Notes: a model not told the origin generated them from the sequence alone. Positions 1-6,918 are shown, counted from the first letter of the stretch. The stretch is DNA of 6,989 nt from Actinomycetota bacterium (GCA_947472655.1 CANJCG010000082.1:1-6989); one strand, 5' to 3'. Program-made: numbers and translations.

Positions 1-564
1 TGGAATCTATTTTCAGGTTTGATCAACCTTTCCATCACTCAACTCAAGAGCAATGGTGAATTGCTGAAAAAGGTGCAATTTCCGGCCTATACCCCCGTTC
101 TGGGCGCGAGCATCGTTCAGTTGATCCAGGTGGCTCTTGAGATTGTCGTGTTGTTAGGGATGTTCCTGATTCTTGGCAACATCGGTGTCACATGGTTGAT
201 TGCTATTCCGATTTTGATTGGCACTGCGTTCTTTGCTCAGGGAATCGGGTTGATGCTCTCAATCATGAATGCACGGTTTGGTGATGTGATGTACATCGTT
301 AGCGTGCTGCTAGGCGCGCTGTATTTCTTAACTCCGGTGTTGTATCCGATGAGTTTGGTTGAGACACATAGTTCAGCCTTGGCTTGGGTTGTGAAACTGA
401 ATCCAATGTCTTGGTATGTGCAAGCGATGCATGACTCAATGTATACGCTCACGGCTGTTTCGTTTCTTGAAGTTGCTGCGCTACTTGTCGGTGGACTCCT
501 GGTGTTTTGGGCAGGATTTGTCATCTTCAATCGATACAGCGAAGACATTGGGGAAATGCTGTGA
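1..564 (+). CDS. wzm: ABC-2 type polysaccharide export permease, Wzm-like (5' end cut by the window)
   Basis: Membrane half of an ABC exporter that carries lipid-linked polysaccharide across the cytoplasmic membrane with the ATPase encoded next. The frame is open to base 1, so the N-terminal part (about 80-100 residues, from the usual family length of 260-290) lies outside; the TTG at 19 is not a real start. About 187 residues are visible. They show four long hydrophobic segments at about 97-174, 187-267, 286-354 and 457-531, the family motif LTPVLYP at 328-348, and NPMSWY at 403-420 before the last membrane segment. The protein ends in the typical tail FNRYSEDIGEML. These features match the O-antigen/teichoic acid exporter permeases (Wzm, TagG, RfbD). 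The stop overlaps the ATPase start by 4 bp, which supports paired expression. The transported polymer cannot be told from the permease alone. Confidence 0.93.
   Translation, partial: WNLFSGLINLSITQLKSNGELLKKVQFPAYTPVLGASIVQLIQVALEIVVLLGMFLILGNIGVTWLIAIPILIGTAFFAQGIGLMLSIMNARFGDVMYIVSVLLGALYFLTPVLYPMSLVETHSSALAWVVKLNPMSWYVQAMHDSMYTLTAVSFLEVAALLVGGLLVFWAGFVIFNRYSEDIGEML
550..554 (+). promoter_or_regulatory. ribosome binding site deciding the wzt start
   Basis: GGGGA lies 6 nt before the GTG at 561, inside the last codons of the permease gene. It supports the GTG start, whose first four bases GTGA contain the permease stop TGA, over the ATG at 507 in the same frame. Confidence 0.6.
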
Positions 565-1781
565 GTGATTACGCAGTTGAAATCTCCAATGTTGGCAAGC
601 GCTTTATGCGCAGTAGCGAGCGCCGCAATTCCATTAAAGAACGCATTGTTCGCGGGCAAGGCAAGCGAGCCGAAGAATTCTGGGCAGTCAAAGATGTTTC
701 ACTTAATATTCCTAAGGGCAGTGTCTATGGCCTGATCGGACACAACGGCTCGGGTAAATCGACACTGCTGAAGATGATTGGCGGGATCTACCGGCCCACT
801 GAAGGCACCATCGCTAGTCAGGGCCGCATCGCGTCGCTTATCGAACTTGGTGCTGGTTTCCATCCTGAAATGACGGGCCGGGAAAATATCGGTCTCAACG
901 GATCAATTTTGGGTTTGCCTCGCAAAGAAATTGCAGAAGTAACTGATGAGATAATCGACTTCTCCGGACTGCGTGAATTCATTGATGATCCAGTGAAGCA
1001 CTATTCAAGTGGCATGTATGTGCGCCTCGGTTTCGCCGTCGCTGTGCATATGAAGCCAGACGTCTTACTTGTTGACGAAGTACTTGCCGTTGGTGATGAA
1101 GAATTCCAGCGCAAATGTTTTGACCACCTTTATTCGTTACGTAAGGCTGGTAAAACCATCATTGTGGTCAGTCACGGTTTAGGCCAGCTGGAAGCTTTGT
1201 GCGACGAAGTTGCGTGGCTTGAACGTGGCTCTCTGCAAGAAATTGGCGAGCCAACAGATGTCGTCGCAAGCTACCTGAAGCGAGTTAATGCTGAAGAAAG
1301 TGCTCGCAATCCGCTTGCCGAGGCAAAGCGGGAAGAGCAAGACCATGAAGGCGGTTTGCAAAGCGCGTTACGGTTAAAGAGTGTTCAGATCACGAGTACG
1401 GAAGGTAATGCACTGAACCATGCCGAGACCGGAACGACGTTCACCTTCAAGATAGGCATGACCCTGTATGACACGGTTCTCGGTCCAAACATCAGGGTTG
1501 CTCTACAACATGAATCTGGACCGCTCGTCACGATGATTAGTAATCACCGACTGGGTTTTGATTTCAGTTATGTGCCGGCGGGTGAACACACAGTTGAAAT
1601 CGATCTCCTTGATAATCCTCTACTACCAGGGCGCTATCGCGTTCATGTTGATGTGTTTGATCACACTGGTGCGAAGTTGCTCGATTCGTGGAATGAAGCG
1701 GCAGAGTTCCCGGTTCGTAGTGGTTCAGGGGAAATTGGCCAAGGATTTGTGCAGCTCCCAGCCGAATATCGAATGAACTAA
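561..1781 (+). CDS. wzt: ABC transporter ATPase, Wzt-like, with C-terminal glycan-recognition-type domain
   Basis: Nucleotide-binding subunit that powers polysaccharide export with the Wzm-like permease at the inner face of the membrane; 406 residues from the GTG start. The ATPase domain (about 1-240) has Walker A GHNGSGKS (60-67), the family-typical LIELGAGFHPE Q-loop region with Glu95 in place of Gln, signature YSSGMYVRL (148-156), Walker B VLLVDEVLAVGD with Glu173 (168-179) and the H-loop His205. After a charged linker (about 240-270) comes a C-terminal region of about 130 residues rich in short beta-strand-like stretches, resembling the Wzt_C domain that in E. coli O8/O9a binds the modified non-reducing end of the glycan. 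The total length matches those carbohydrate-binding Wzt proteins (about 400-430) and not the short mycobacterial galactan ATPase (about 270), which lacks the extension. The start overlaps the permease stop by 4 bp. The ATPase assignment is firm; the role of the C-terminal domain is inferred from family resemblance. Confidence 0.93.
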   Translation: MSDYAVEISNVGKRFMRSSERRNSIKERIVRGQGKRAEEFWAVKDVSLNIPKGSVYGLIGHNGSGKSTLLKMIGGIYRPTEGTIASQGRIASLIELGAGFHPEMTGRENIGLNGSILGLPRKEIAEVTDEIIDFSGLREFIDDPVKHYSSGMYVRLGFAVAVHMKPDVLLVDEVLAVGDEEFQRKCFDHLYSLRKAGKTIIVVSHGLGQLEALCDEVAWLERGSLQEIGEPTDVVASYLKRVNAEESARNPLAEAKREEQDHEGGLQSALRLKSVQITSTEGNALNHAETGTTFTFKIGMTLYDTVLGPNIRVALQHESGPLVTMISNHRLGFDFSYVPAGEHTVEIDLLDNPLLPGRYRVHVDVFDHTGAKLLDSWNEAAEFPVRSGSGEIGQGFVQLPAEYRMN

Positions 1782-1783
1782 TT

Positions 1784-3532
1784 GTGATCAGTGAAACGCA
1801 TCCACTAATCAAGGCCAAGCGTCGTGCTGGCCGGGTCAAGCGGTATGTCAAGCGCAAGGTCTACGAAAGAAACATTGGTAAGGAATATAAAGCTTGGCTA
1901 GCATCAGCTGCAGAAGTTTCACCAGCCTCAACAGCACATGACTTCACTATTTCGATCATTGTTCCGGTCTACAACCCTCCAATGAATTTCTTGATTGAAT
2001 GCCTTGATTCGGTAATAGGCCAGCAAGCGAGCAACTGGCAGCTGGTCGTGGCAAATGATGGTTCGACGAACACCGATGTCACGACGTTTTTGGAAAGTTT
2101 CAAAGACGAACACAAAGGTGATCCTCGTATTTTAGTGGTTGACAAAGTAAACGGTGGTATCAGTTCAGCATTAAATCTTGCCCTGAGTCACGCACAGGGT
2201 GAATACGTGGGCATGCTTGACCACGATGATGCGCTTGATCCTCGCTGCATTGAAATATTCAGTCAGACGATCGAGCAGAAGAGTCGTCCGGATGCGGTTT
2301 ATTCCGATGAAGACAAGTTCAGCCCAAAAGGCGAGCATTATGACTTGTATTGCAAGCCATCTTTTTCACCGGAACTCTTGCTGACTCAAATGTATCTATG
2401 CCATTTCACTGTGTTTAAACGCGAGCAGATGAATGCAGTGGGTGGTTTGCGTACCAGCATGGATGGGGCGCAGGATTTCGATCTTGCCCTGCGATTACTA
2501 CCAGAACTAAAAAATGTCGTGCGCATTCCGCTTCCGCTTTATCACTGGCGTGCTTGGAGTGAATCAACAGCGCTCACTATTGACGCTAAGCCATGGGCTC
2601 AGCAAGCGGCCGCTCGTGCACAACAGGAACATCTTGACCGCACCTTCGGTGGCGGAACGGTAGAGCCGAGCAACCTCCAAGGGTTGAATGAAGTTCATCC
2701 AAAAATTACCAAGCCAGTGAAAGTATCGGTGATCATCCCCACGATTGGCACACCGAACAACTCGGGGAGCGCACGTTTCGTAGATGATGCGGTGCGCTCG
2801 CTCGTAGCGCAAGAAACTGGAACTCCACTGGAAATCATCATCGTGACCACTGGCGTAATTCCAGAGGTGGCTATCGCAAAATCTGACCTGGGCCAGCACG
2901 AACTGACACACGTGGTCTACACAACCCAGCAGTTCAATTTTTCTGATGCGATCAATACTGGTCGCAAAGCGGCTACCGGTGAATATCTGTTGTTGCTCAA
3001 CGACGACACAACAGTTGCTGAAAGCAACCCGGTTACCAAATTGCTCGAGATTGGTCAGATTGAAGAAGTTGGCGTCGCCGGGGCAAAACTCACGTATCCA
3101 GACTCACGAATCCAGCATGTGGGAATGGTGCTTCTTCCATCAGGACCAACTCACGCCTGGATTGCCAAGCCAAATAGGGAACCGGGGTATTTTGGCTCCA
3201 CTCTGACGCCAAGGAACTATGCAGCGGTAACTGCAGCAGCGCTGCTTGTTCGCACGAGCGTGTTTGATCAGGTCCACGGCTTTGATGGTGCATTCGCTAA
3301 GGACTACAACGATGTGGATTTCTGCCTACGCGTGCGCGATGCGGGATATCGAGTGGCATGGACTCCATATGCCCATTTCACGCATTACGAGGGTGCAACC
3401 ATGGCGCGTAAAAAGACTGACCCTTTGGAACATCAGGAATTTCTGCAACGATGGGCGTCATTGCTGAACAATGATCCTTATTACTCCCCAGCGTTGAACC
3501 CCGAATTGCAGCGGATTTACGAGGCCCTCTAA
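1784..3532 (+). CDS. tandem family 2 glycosyltransferase (two GT-A domains)
   Basis: Cytoplasmic glycosyltransferase of 582 residues, likely acting at the membrane face to extend the lipid-linked glycan. Domain 1 (about 55-285) shows IIVPVYNPP (59-67), NDGST (91-95), metal-binding DHDD (146-149), GAQDFDLALRL (228-238, the usual ED acid pair read as QD) and YHWR (253-256). Domain 2 (about 312-560) shows VSVIIPT (314-320), LNDDTT (405-410), NDVDFCLRVRDAGYRVAW (509-526) and HFTHYEGAT (531-539). Both domains keep their main acidic motifs, so two transfer activities are plausible. Residues 10-30 are very rich in Lys and Arg and may hold the protein to the membrane. There is no N-terminal hydrophobic segment. 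The GTG start lies 2 bp after the wzt stop with no clear Shine-Dalgarno, suggesting coupled translation. Donor and acceptor are unknown; rhamnosyl or galactofuranosyl transfer would fit such families but is a guess. Confidence 0.9.
   Translation: MISETHPLIKAKRRAGRVKRYVKRKVYERNIGKEYKAWLASAAEVSPASTAHDFTISIIVPVYNPPMNFLIECLDSVIGQQASNWQLVVANDGSTNTDVTTFLESFKDEHKGDPRILVVDKVNGGISSALNLALSHAQGEYVGMLDHDDALDPRCIEIFSQTIEQKSRPDAVYSDEDKFSPKGEHYDLYCKPSFSPELLLTQMYLCHFTVFKREQMNAVGGLRTSMDGAQDFDLALRLLPELKNVVRIPLPLYHWRAWSESTALTIDAKPWAQQAAARAQQEHLDRTFGGGTVEPSNLQGLNEVHPKITKPVKVSVIIPTIGTPNNSGSARFVDDAVRSLVAQETGTPLEIIIVTTGVIPEVAIAKSDLGQHELTHVVYTTQQFNFSDAINTGRKAATGEYLLLLNDDTTVAESNPVTKLLEIGQIEEVGVAGAKLTYPDSRIQHVGMVLLPSGPTHAWIAKPNREPGYFGSTLTPRNYAAVTAAALLVRTSVFDQVHGFDGAFAKDYNDVDFCLRVRDAGYRVAWTPYAHFTHYEGATMARKKTDPLEHQEFLQRWASLLNNDPYYSPALNPELQRIYEAL
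3521..3524 (+). promoter_or_regulatory. ribosome binding site of the GT4 gene
   Basis: GAGG lies 7 nt before the ATG at 3532, inside the last GT2 codons. It supports the start in the TAATG stop/start overlap. Confidence 0.5.
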
Positions 3533-5232
3533 TGAATCAACCGACGTTTCGATCGCCAGCTGGACGCACCCTTGTGGTGTACGGCGACCCTGCGCTGCTC
3601 ACCATGGATCGCATGGAGGAGTTCGGGAGAAGGATCGACGTCGATCCGCGCATCGTTTCGTTGTCACTGAATGCGAATCCAGATCTCACCGATCGTTGGC
3701 TACGGTCGAGCGCGCCGATGGGTCCAGTTGTCGCGATCGCGCAAGACGCGCAAGATCTGGTTGGACACCTCCCGCAAGAATCCGATGAAGAAGCATTGCG
3801 GGCTTGGTGCACTGTGGCTTCAGATCGTGGGTTGTGGCATGACTGGTGGCTTTCAAATCACCGCGATGTCGCAAGAGCTGAAATCTTGATTCACCAAAGT
3901 CAGATAGATCTACATGAAGCTAATGACCCAAGTAGTTCGCATTTCGTAACAACGCACACTCAGGCGTTGAAGGCACGCAACCTCGAGTTAGCTATCGATG
4001 CCACTTGGCTTGGTCCACATCAAACAGGCGCACAAGTGCTTACCACCGCAGCGATTGAAGCTCTGGCCCGTGATGAACGTATTGCAATGGTCACTCTTTT
4101 TGGGATCGATGAGCTTCCAGATTACGCACGACATTTGTTAGAACTGGTCAAGGTGAAACTGTCAGCGACTGATGAGAGTGCTTTCGACGAACCAGCTGAC
4201 GTGGTCTGGTACCCGAATCAGATTGATGGCCGTAGCGATATTTCATCTGCTCGTGATTACGGCCGTCGAGTAGTGACGACTTATCTGGACCTCATCGCTT
4301 ATGACATCCCGCGGTATCACGGTTCAACGGAAGCTTGGAATGCTTATCGCAGTATGCAGCGACGCATTGCATTGAGCGTTGATGGAATAACTACCATCAG
4401 CGCAGATGTAGCGCATCGATTGCGTGAAGAAACTCCTCGCCTTGAACATGATCGATTACAGCCAATCACTCTTGGGCTTGATCACATCACAGCAGAGAGC
4501 GCCCCGGATCAACCCGATAGTGACCTCCACGATCTAGTAAAAGATTTAGGCGGTAAGCGCTTTGTGCTTGTGCTGGGAAATGATTTCCAACACAAGAATC
4601 GTGACTTTGCGATTGCAGTGTGGCAACAAGTGCTGCAAGCAGGTGAATCATGCGAGTTAGTTCTCGCCGGGTTGCATGTGAAAAGCAGCAGCTCCAAGCA
4701 AGGTGAACAACAACTCTTGGAAAAACACGTAGATATGCGTGGTTCAGCACACACGATTGGCCATGTCACCTCTGCCTCGCGCGAATGGTTACTGGCTAAT
4801 GCGCATGCAGTTCTCTACCCGTCTAGCGCTGAAGGGTTTGGCTTTGTTCCCTATGAAGCAGCAGCCCTTGGCACCCCGACTACTTTTGCAAGCTTTGGTC
4901 CGCTCAAGGAAGTGAGCGGCGTAAAGACCACACCACAACTGTGGACAGTTGACGCATTTTCTCAAGATTTGACGGCTTTGCTGAGTGACCCTCAAGCCGC
5001 CGATTTACGCGTAGCCCACCTACGAGCGGTAATCGCTCAACACACTTGGGATGGTTTCGCGCACTCTCTAGTTGATTTCTTTCAGCACGTTATTGCGATG
5101 CCTACAGTATTGACGAGTACGGTCGCAGGAACGGCTGCTGCAGATTCTGCGCTGGCGTCAATCATGTCGAGCAAGGCTTACCGGGCAACAGAAAAGCTTC
5201 GAAAAGTGAAAAACAAGTTTTCAAAAAATTAG
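3532..5232 (+). CDS. GT4-type (GT-B fold) glycosyltransferase with an extra N-terminal region
   Basis: Glycosyltransferase of 566 residues that should act on the same glycan as the preceding GT2 protein. The GT-B core begins near residue 150 with LELAIDATWLGPHQTGAQVL (151-170), the glycine-containing loop of the acceptor half. The donor half starts near 342 with KRFVLVLGNDFQHKNRDFA, and EGFGFVPYEAAALGTP (434-449) holds the GT4 EX7E pair Glu434/Glu442. The segment YPSSAEGFGF is the usual GT4 form. Residues 1-145 are not part of a normal GT4 core; they read like the worn second half of a GT-A domain (YGDPALLTM, DPRIVSLSL, GPVVAIAQDA, WHDWWLS) with no obvious metal-binding DXD. The tail from about 548 is basic (KLRKVKNKFSKN). 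No signal peptide or membrane segment is visible. The ATG overlaps the GT2 stop by one base and has its own GAGG site. The sugar donor is unknown. Confidence 0.88.
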   Translation: MNQPTFRSPAGRTLVVYGDPALLTMDRMEEFGRRIDVDPRIVSLSLNANPDLTDRWLRSSAPMGPVVAIAQDAQDLVGHLPQESDEEALRAWCTVASDRGLWHDWWLSNHRDVARAEILIHQSQIDLHEANDPSSSHFVTTHTQALKARNLELAIDATWLGPHQTGAQVLTTAAIEALARDERIAMVTLFGIDELPDYARHLLELVKVKLSATDESAFDEPADVVWYPNQIDGRSDISSARDYGRRVVTTYLDLIAYDIPRYHGSTEAWNAYRSMQRRIALSVDGITTISADVAHRLREETPRLEHDRLQPITLGLDHITAESAPDQPDSDLHDLVKDLGGKRFVLVLGNDFQHKNRDFAIAVWQQVLQAGESCELVLAGLHVKSSSSKQGEQQLLEKHVDMRGSAHTIGHVTSASREWLLANAHAVLYPSSAEGFGFVPYEAAALGTPTTFASFGPLKEVSGVKTTPQLWTVDAFSQDLTALLSDPQAADLRVAHLRAVIAQHTWDGFAHSLVDFFQHVIAMPTVLTSTVAGTAAADSALASIMSSKAYRATEKLRKVKNKFSKN

Positions 5233-5246
5233 TCCGGCAATGGTGT

Positions 5247-5262
5247 CACCAGGTCACTGGTG
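5247..5262. other. small hairpin at the convergent gene junction
   Basis: CACCAG and CTGGTG form a perfect 6 bp stem around a 4 nt loop, GTCA. The loop holds the stop codon of the minus-strand methyltransferase (5254-5256). It begins 15 bp after the plus-strand GT4 stop. Neither strand has a U-tract directly after the stem; the nearest T-run on the minus strand is about 18 nt further on, opposite 5223-5228. It may help end transcription from both sides but is not a classic intrinsic terminator. Confidence 0.3.
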
Positions 5263-5964
5263 CGGGTGGTGAGCCATAGTTGCGGGAAATTTGACGGACC
5301 CTAATTCTGGGTAAGCGTCGGTAATTGCGTTTTTCTTCAGCACATCAACAGTTCCCCAAGATTTCGGATCTTTGAGGAAACTTTCGGGGAGATCATCTTG
5401 GTAGACGGATCGTTCGACCAAGGTGTATGTGGGACTCCAAGTCCAAGGGGCTGATGGATCAGATTTAAAAGTTGTGAGAAGTTCTGAGTGTGAATAGTTC
5501 GTGCGAATACTCGTTGGGTACAAGAAGTCAAAGACGATCAGATGTCCTTCTTCAGCAAGGAGCCGGTCTGTGAGACTCGCCAAATGAAATATTTCACTTC
5601 GGGGAAGTAGGTATGTGAAGAATCCTAGGATGATGCAGTCGAACTGAGGTTCATCAAGTAATTTCTCAAGACACTCAGGGGCTAATCCTTGCCAGAGTCG
5701 TAGCTCGGGGAACCTGTCACCACCGACCGCCACAGCGTCGCTGCTTGCATCGATGCCCGTGCACTGAGCGTTGTAGGTGGCGCGGATCGCGTCAAGCCGC
5801 CACCCGTTCGAGCACCCAACTTCAAGCACGTTACTTAACGGGCTGGCTCTATGAACTCTGCTCAGGATTTTTAGGATTGGATCGTCTGGGCGTTCTAAGG
5901 AGGCGCCATTGCGAGCGTAAAAAGCATTGGCATCATCGAGCAGTGCTTCTTTTAGATTGGTCAT
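5254..5964 (-). CDS. class I SAM-dependent methyltransferase
   Basis: A soluble methyltransferase of 236 residues from the preferred start, using S-adenosylmethionine on an unknown acceptor. Motif I is VLEVGCSNG (46-54); GIDAS (70-74) supplies the acidic residue after strand beta 2; FDCIILGFFTYLL (108-120) is the motif IV region; and LAEEGHLIVFDF (136-147) is the post-I strand typical of the Rossmann-type fold. The start at 5964 is chosen because GAGGA lies 4 nt upstream. An in-frame ATG at 6042 would give 262 residues and overlap rmlA by 25 bp, but has no Shine-Dalgarno and adds a Ser-rich, low-complexity N-terminus. The gene follows rmlA after 53 bp on the same strand, so co-transcription is likely. 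In this setting it may O-methylate a sugar of the exported glycan or a nucleotide sugar, which is inference. No membrane segment or glycosyltransferase motif is present. Confidence 0.87.
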   Translation of the reverse strand: MTNLKEALLDDANAFYARNGASLERPDDPILKILSRVHRASPLSNVLEVGCSNGWRLDAIRATYNAQCTGIDASSDAVAVGGDRFPELRLWQGLAPECLEKLLDEPQFDCIILGFFTYLLPRSEIFHLASLTDRLLAEEGHLIVFDFLYPTSIRTNYSHSELLTTFKSDPSAPWTWSPTYTLVERSVYQDDLPESFLKDPKSWGTVDVLKKNAITDAYPELGSVKFPATMAHHPHQ

Positions 5965-5968
5965 GGGA

Positions 5969-5973
5969 TCCTC
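5969..5973 (-). promoter_or_regulatory. ribosome binding site deciding the methyltransferase start
   Basis: On the minus strand GAGGA stands 4 nt before the ATG at 5964. The spacing is slightly short. The competing ATG at 6042 has no comparable site, so this motif decides the start. Confidence 0.5.
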
Positions 5974-6012
5974 AATTACGTAAGACTGACTACTTGACGA
6001 GTGTGGTTTGAG

Positions 6013-6030
6013 CTCGACTATTTCGTCGAG
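6013..6030. repeat. inverted repeat across the rmlA stop codon
   Basis: CTCGAC and GTCGAG are perfect 6 bp arms separated by 6 bp. The rmlA stop TAG (minus strand, 6020-6018) falls at the loop/stem border. No U-tract follows on the minus strand, so it is not a standard terminator. It could slow transcription, protect the rmlA message end, or be chance. Confidence 0.35.
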
Positions 6031-6890
6031 TTTTCCAGGCATCGGCGCAGGTAGTCGCCGTAGCCAGATTTCTGGAGTTCAGAAGCGTGCTTGAGAAGCT
6101 GCTCATCGTTGATCCAGCCATTGCGCCAAGCGGTCTCTTCGATGCAGCCGATCTTGGTGCCCGTGCGATCTTCAATGACGCGTACGAACTCACCAGCATC
6201 TTGAAGTGAGCGGAAGGTGCCGGTGTCAAGCCAGGCAGTGCCACGTTCAAGAACTGACACTGTCAAGGTGCCAGCTTGAAGGTAATGATCGTTGACAGAA
6301 GTGATTTCAAGTTCTCCGCGAGCACTTGGCTTGATGTGTTTGACCACGTCAACAACGGTCTCGTCGTAAAAATACAAACCAGGAACAGCGAAGTTGCTCT
6401 TTGGTGAGGCTGGTTTTTCTTCAATCGAAATCGCAACCCCATCGGAGTTAAATTCCACAACACCATATTCAGATGGGTTTGCCACTTCGTAGGCAAAAAC
6501 GTTGGCACCGACTTGTGTGGTCAATTGTGAAAGCTCGCGGCCGAGGGATGGACCATAAAATAAGTTATCGCCGAGAACTAATGCTGCTTGGTCACCATCG
6601 AGAAAGTCGGCACCAATAAGAAAAGCCTGTGCCAAGCCATCCGGGGAGGGCTGCACTGCGTATTGAATATTCATCCCTAGAGAAGTGCCGTCGCCCAGCA
6701 GACGCGAAAAACTTTCTGAATCATCGGGGGTTGTAATAATCAGAACATCGCGCAACCCGGCACCCATGAGAGTGTCAAGTGGGTAATGGATCATCGGCTT
6801 GTCATAGACAGGAAGTAATTGCTTACTTACGCCCTTGGTAATGGGCCAAAGCCGGCTACCGGTGCCGCCGGCCAAAATGATGCCCTTCAC
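6018..6890 (-). CDS. rmlA: glucose-1-phosphate thymidylyltransferase RmlA
   Basis: Cytoplasmic enzyme that joins glucose 1-phosphate and dTTP to give dTDP-glucose and pyrophosphate, the first step toward dTDP-L-rhamnose and other dTDP-deoxysugars. The 290 residues match the family length. Visible motifs in order: nucleotide-binding loop LAGGTGSRLWP (6-16) with KQLLPVYDKPMI (23-34), PDGLAQAF (83-90), metal-binding LGDNLFYG (106-113, Asp108), EYGVVEF (141-147), EEKP (157-160), VPGLYFYD (169-176), SARGELEIT (189-197) and RGTAWLDTGT (216-225, Asp222). All expected active-site motifs are intact. The sequence reads closest, from memory, to actinobacterial RmlA. The start is GTG, with GAGGGGAG 5 nt upstream. 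The 28 bp gap to the preceding minus-strand gene leaves little room for a promoter, so it probably belongs to that gene's operon. rmlB, rmlC and rmlD are not in the window. Confidence 0.97.
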   Translation of the reverse strand: MKGIILAGGTGSRLWPITKGVSKQLLPVYDKPMIHYPLDTLMGAGLRDVLIITTPDDSESFSRLLGDGTSLGMNIQYAVQPSPDGLAQAFLIGADFLDGDQAALVLGDNLFYGPSLGRELSQLTTQVGANVFAYEVANPSEYGVVEFNSDGVAISIEEKPASPKSNFAVPGLYFYDETVVDVVKHIKPSARGELEITSVNDHYLQAGTLTVSVLERGTAWLDTGTFRSLQDAGEFVRVIEDRTGTKIGCIEETAWRNGWINDEQLLKHASELQKSGYGDYLRRCLENSTK

Positions 6891-6895
6891 AGGAG

Positions 6896-6903
6896 CTCCC
6901 CTC
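6896..6903 (-). promoter_or_regulatory. strong ribosome binding site of rmlA
   Basis: GAGGGGAG on the minus strand lies 5 nt before the GTG start of rmlA. It supports GTG at 6890 as the real start, as does the protein beginning directly with the conserved MKGIILAGG. Confidence 0.65.
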
Positions 6904-6918
6904 GATTAGTGCGCAAGA

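Noticed and set aside
507..560. N-terminal extension of wzt to an ATG at 507
   Set aside because: It would overlap the permease by 58 bp and add residues unlike Wzt proteins; the GTG at 561 has a GGGGA site and the classic 4 bp overlap.
237..659. Minus-strand open frame of 140 codons over the permease/ATPase junction
   Set aside because: It lies opposite two well-supported genes, has no recognisable motif, and its content is explained as a reverse-strand shadow.
655..740. Glu instead of Gln in the Q-loop of the ATPase as a possible defect (residue 95, further downstream in the gene)
   Set aside because: The LELGAGFHPE form is usual in Wzt/TagH-type ATPases as I recall them, so it is a family trait and not a lesion.
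2564..2911. Minus-strand open frame of 115 codons inside the GT2 gene
   Set aside because: Opposite a conserved two-domain coding region; the protein is rich in Cys, Trp and His with no family resemblance.
5207..5223. TGAAAA/TTTTCA hairpin followed by an A-run at the end of the GT4 gene
   Set aside because: An AT-only type stem followed by A, not T, on the plus strand; it is simply the Lys-rich C-terminal codons.
5994..6022. Possible plus-strand promoter, TTGACG with a 17 bp spacer before ACTATT
   Set aside because: The -10 match is only 3 of 6 and it would drive transcription antisense into rmlA; nothing else supports it.
5965..6042. Longer methyltransferase starting at the ATG at 6042
   Set aside because: No ribosome binding site, overlap with rmlA, and a Ser-rich leader not needed for the fold; the ATG at 5964 has GAGGA upstream. 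Not fully excluded.
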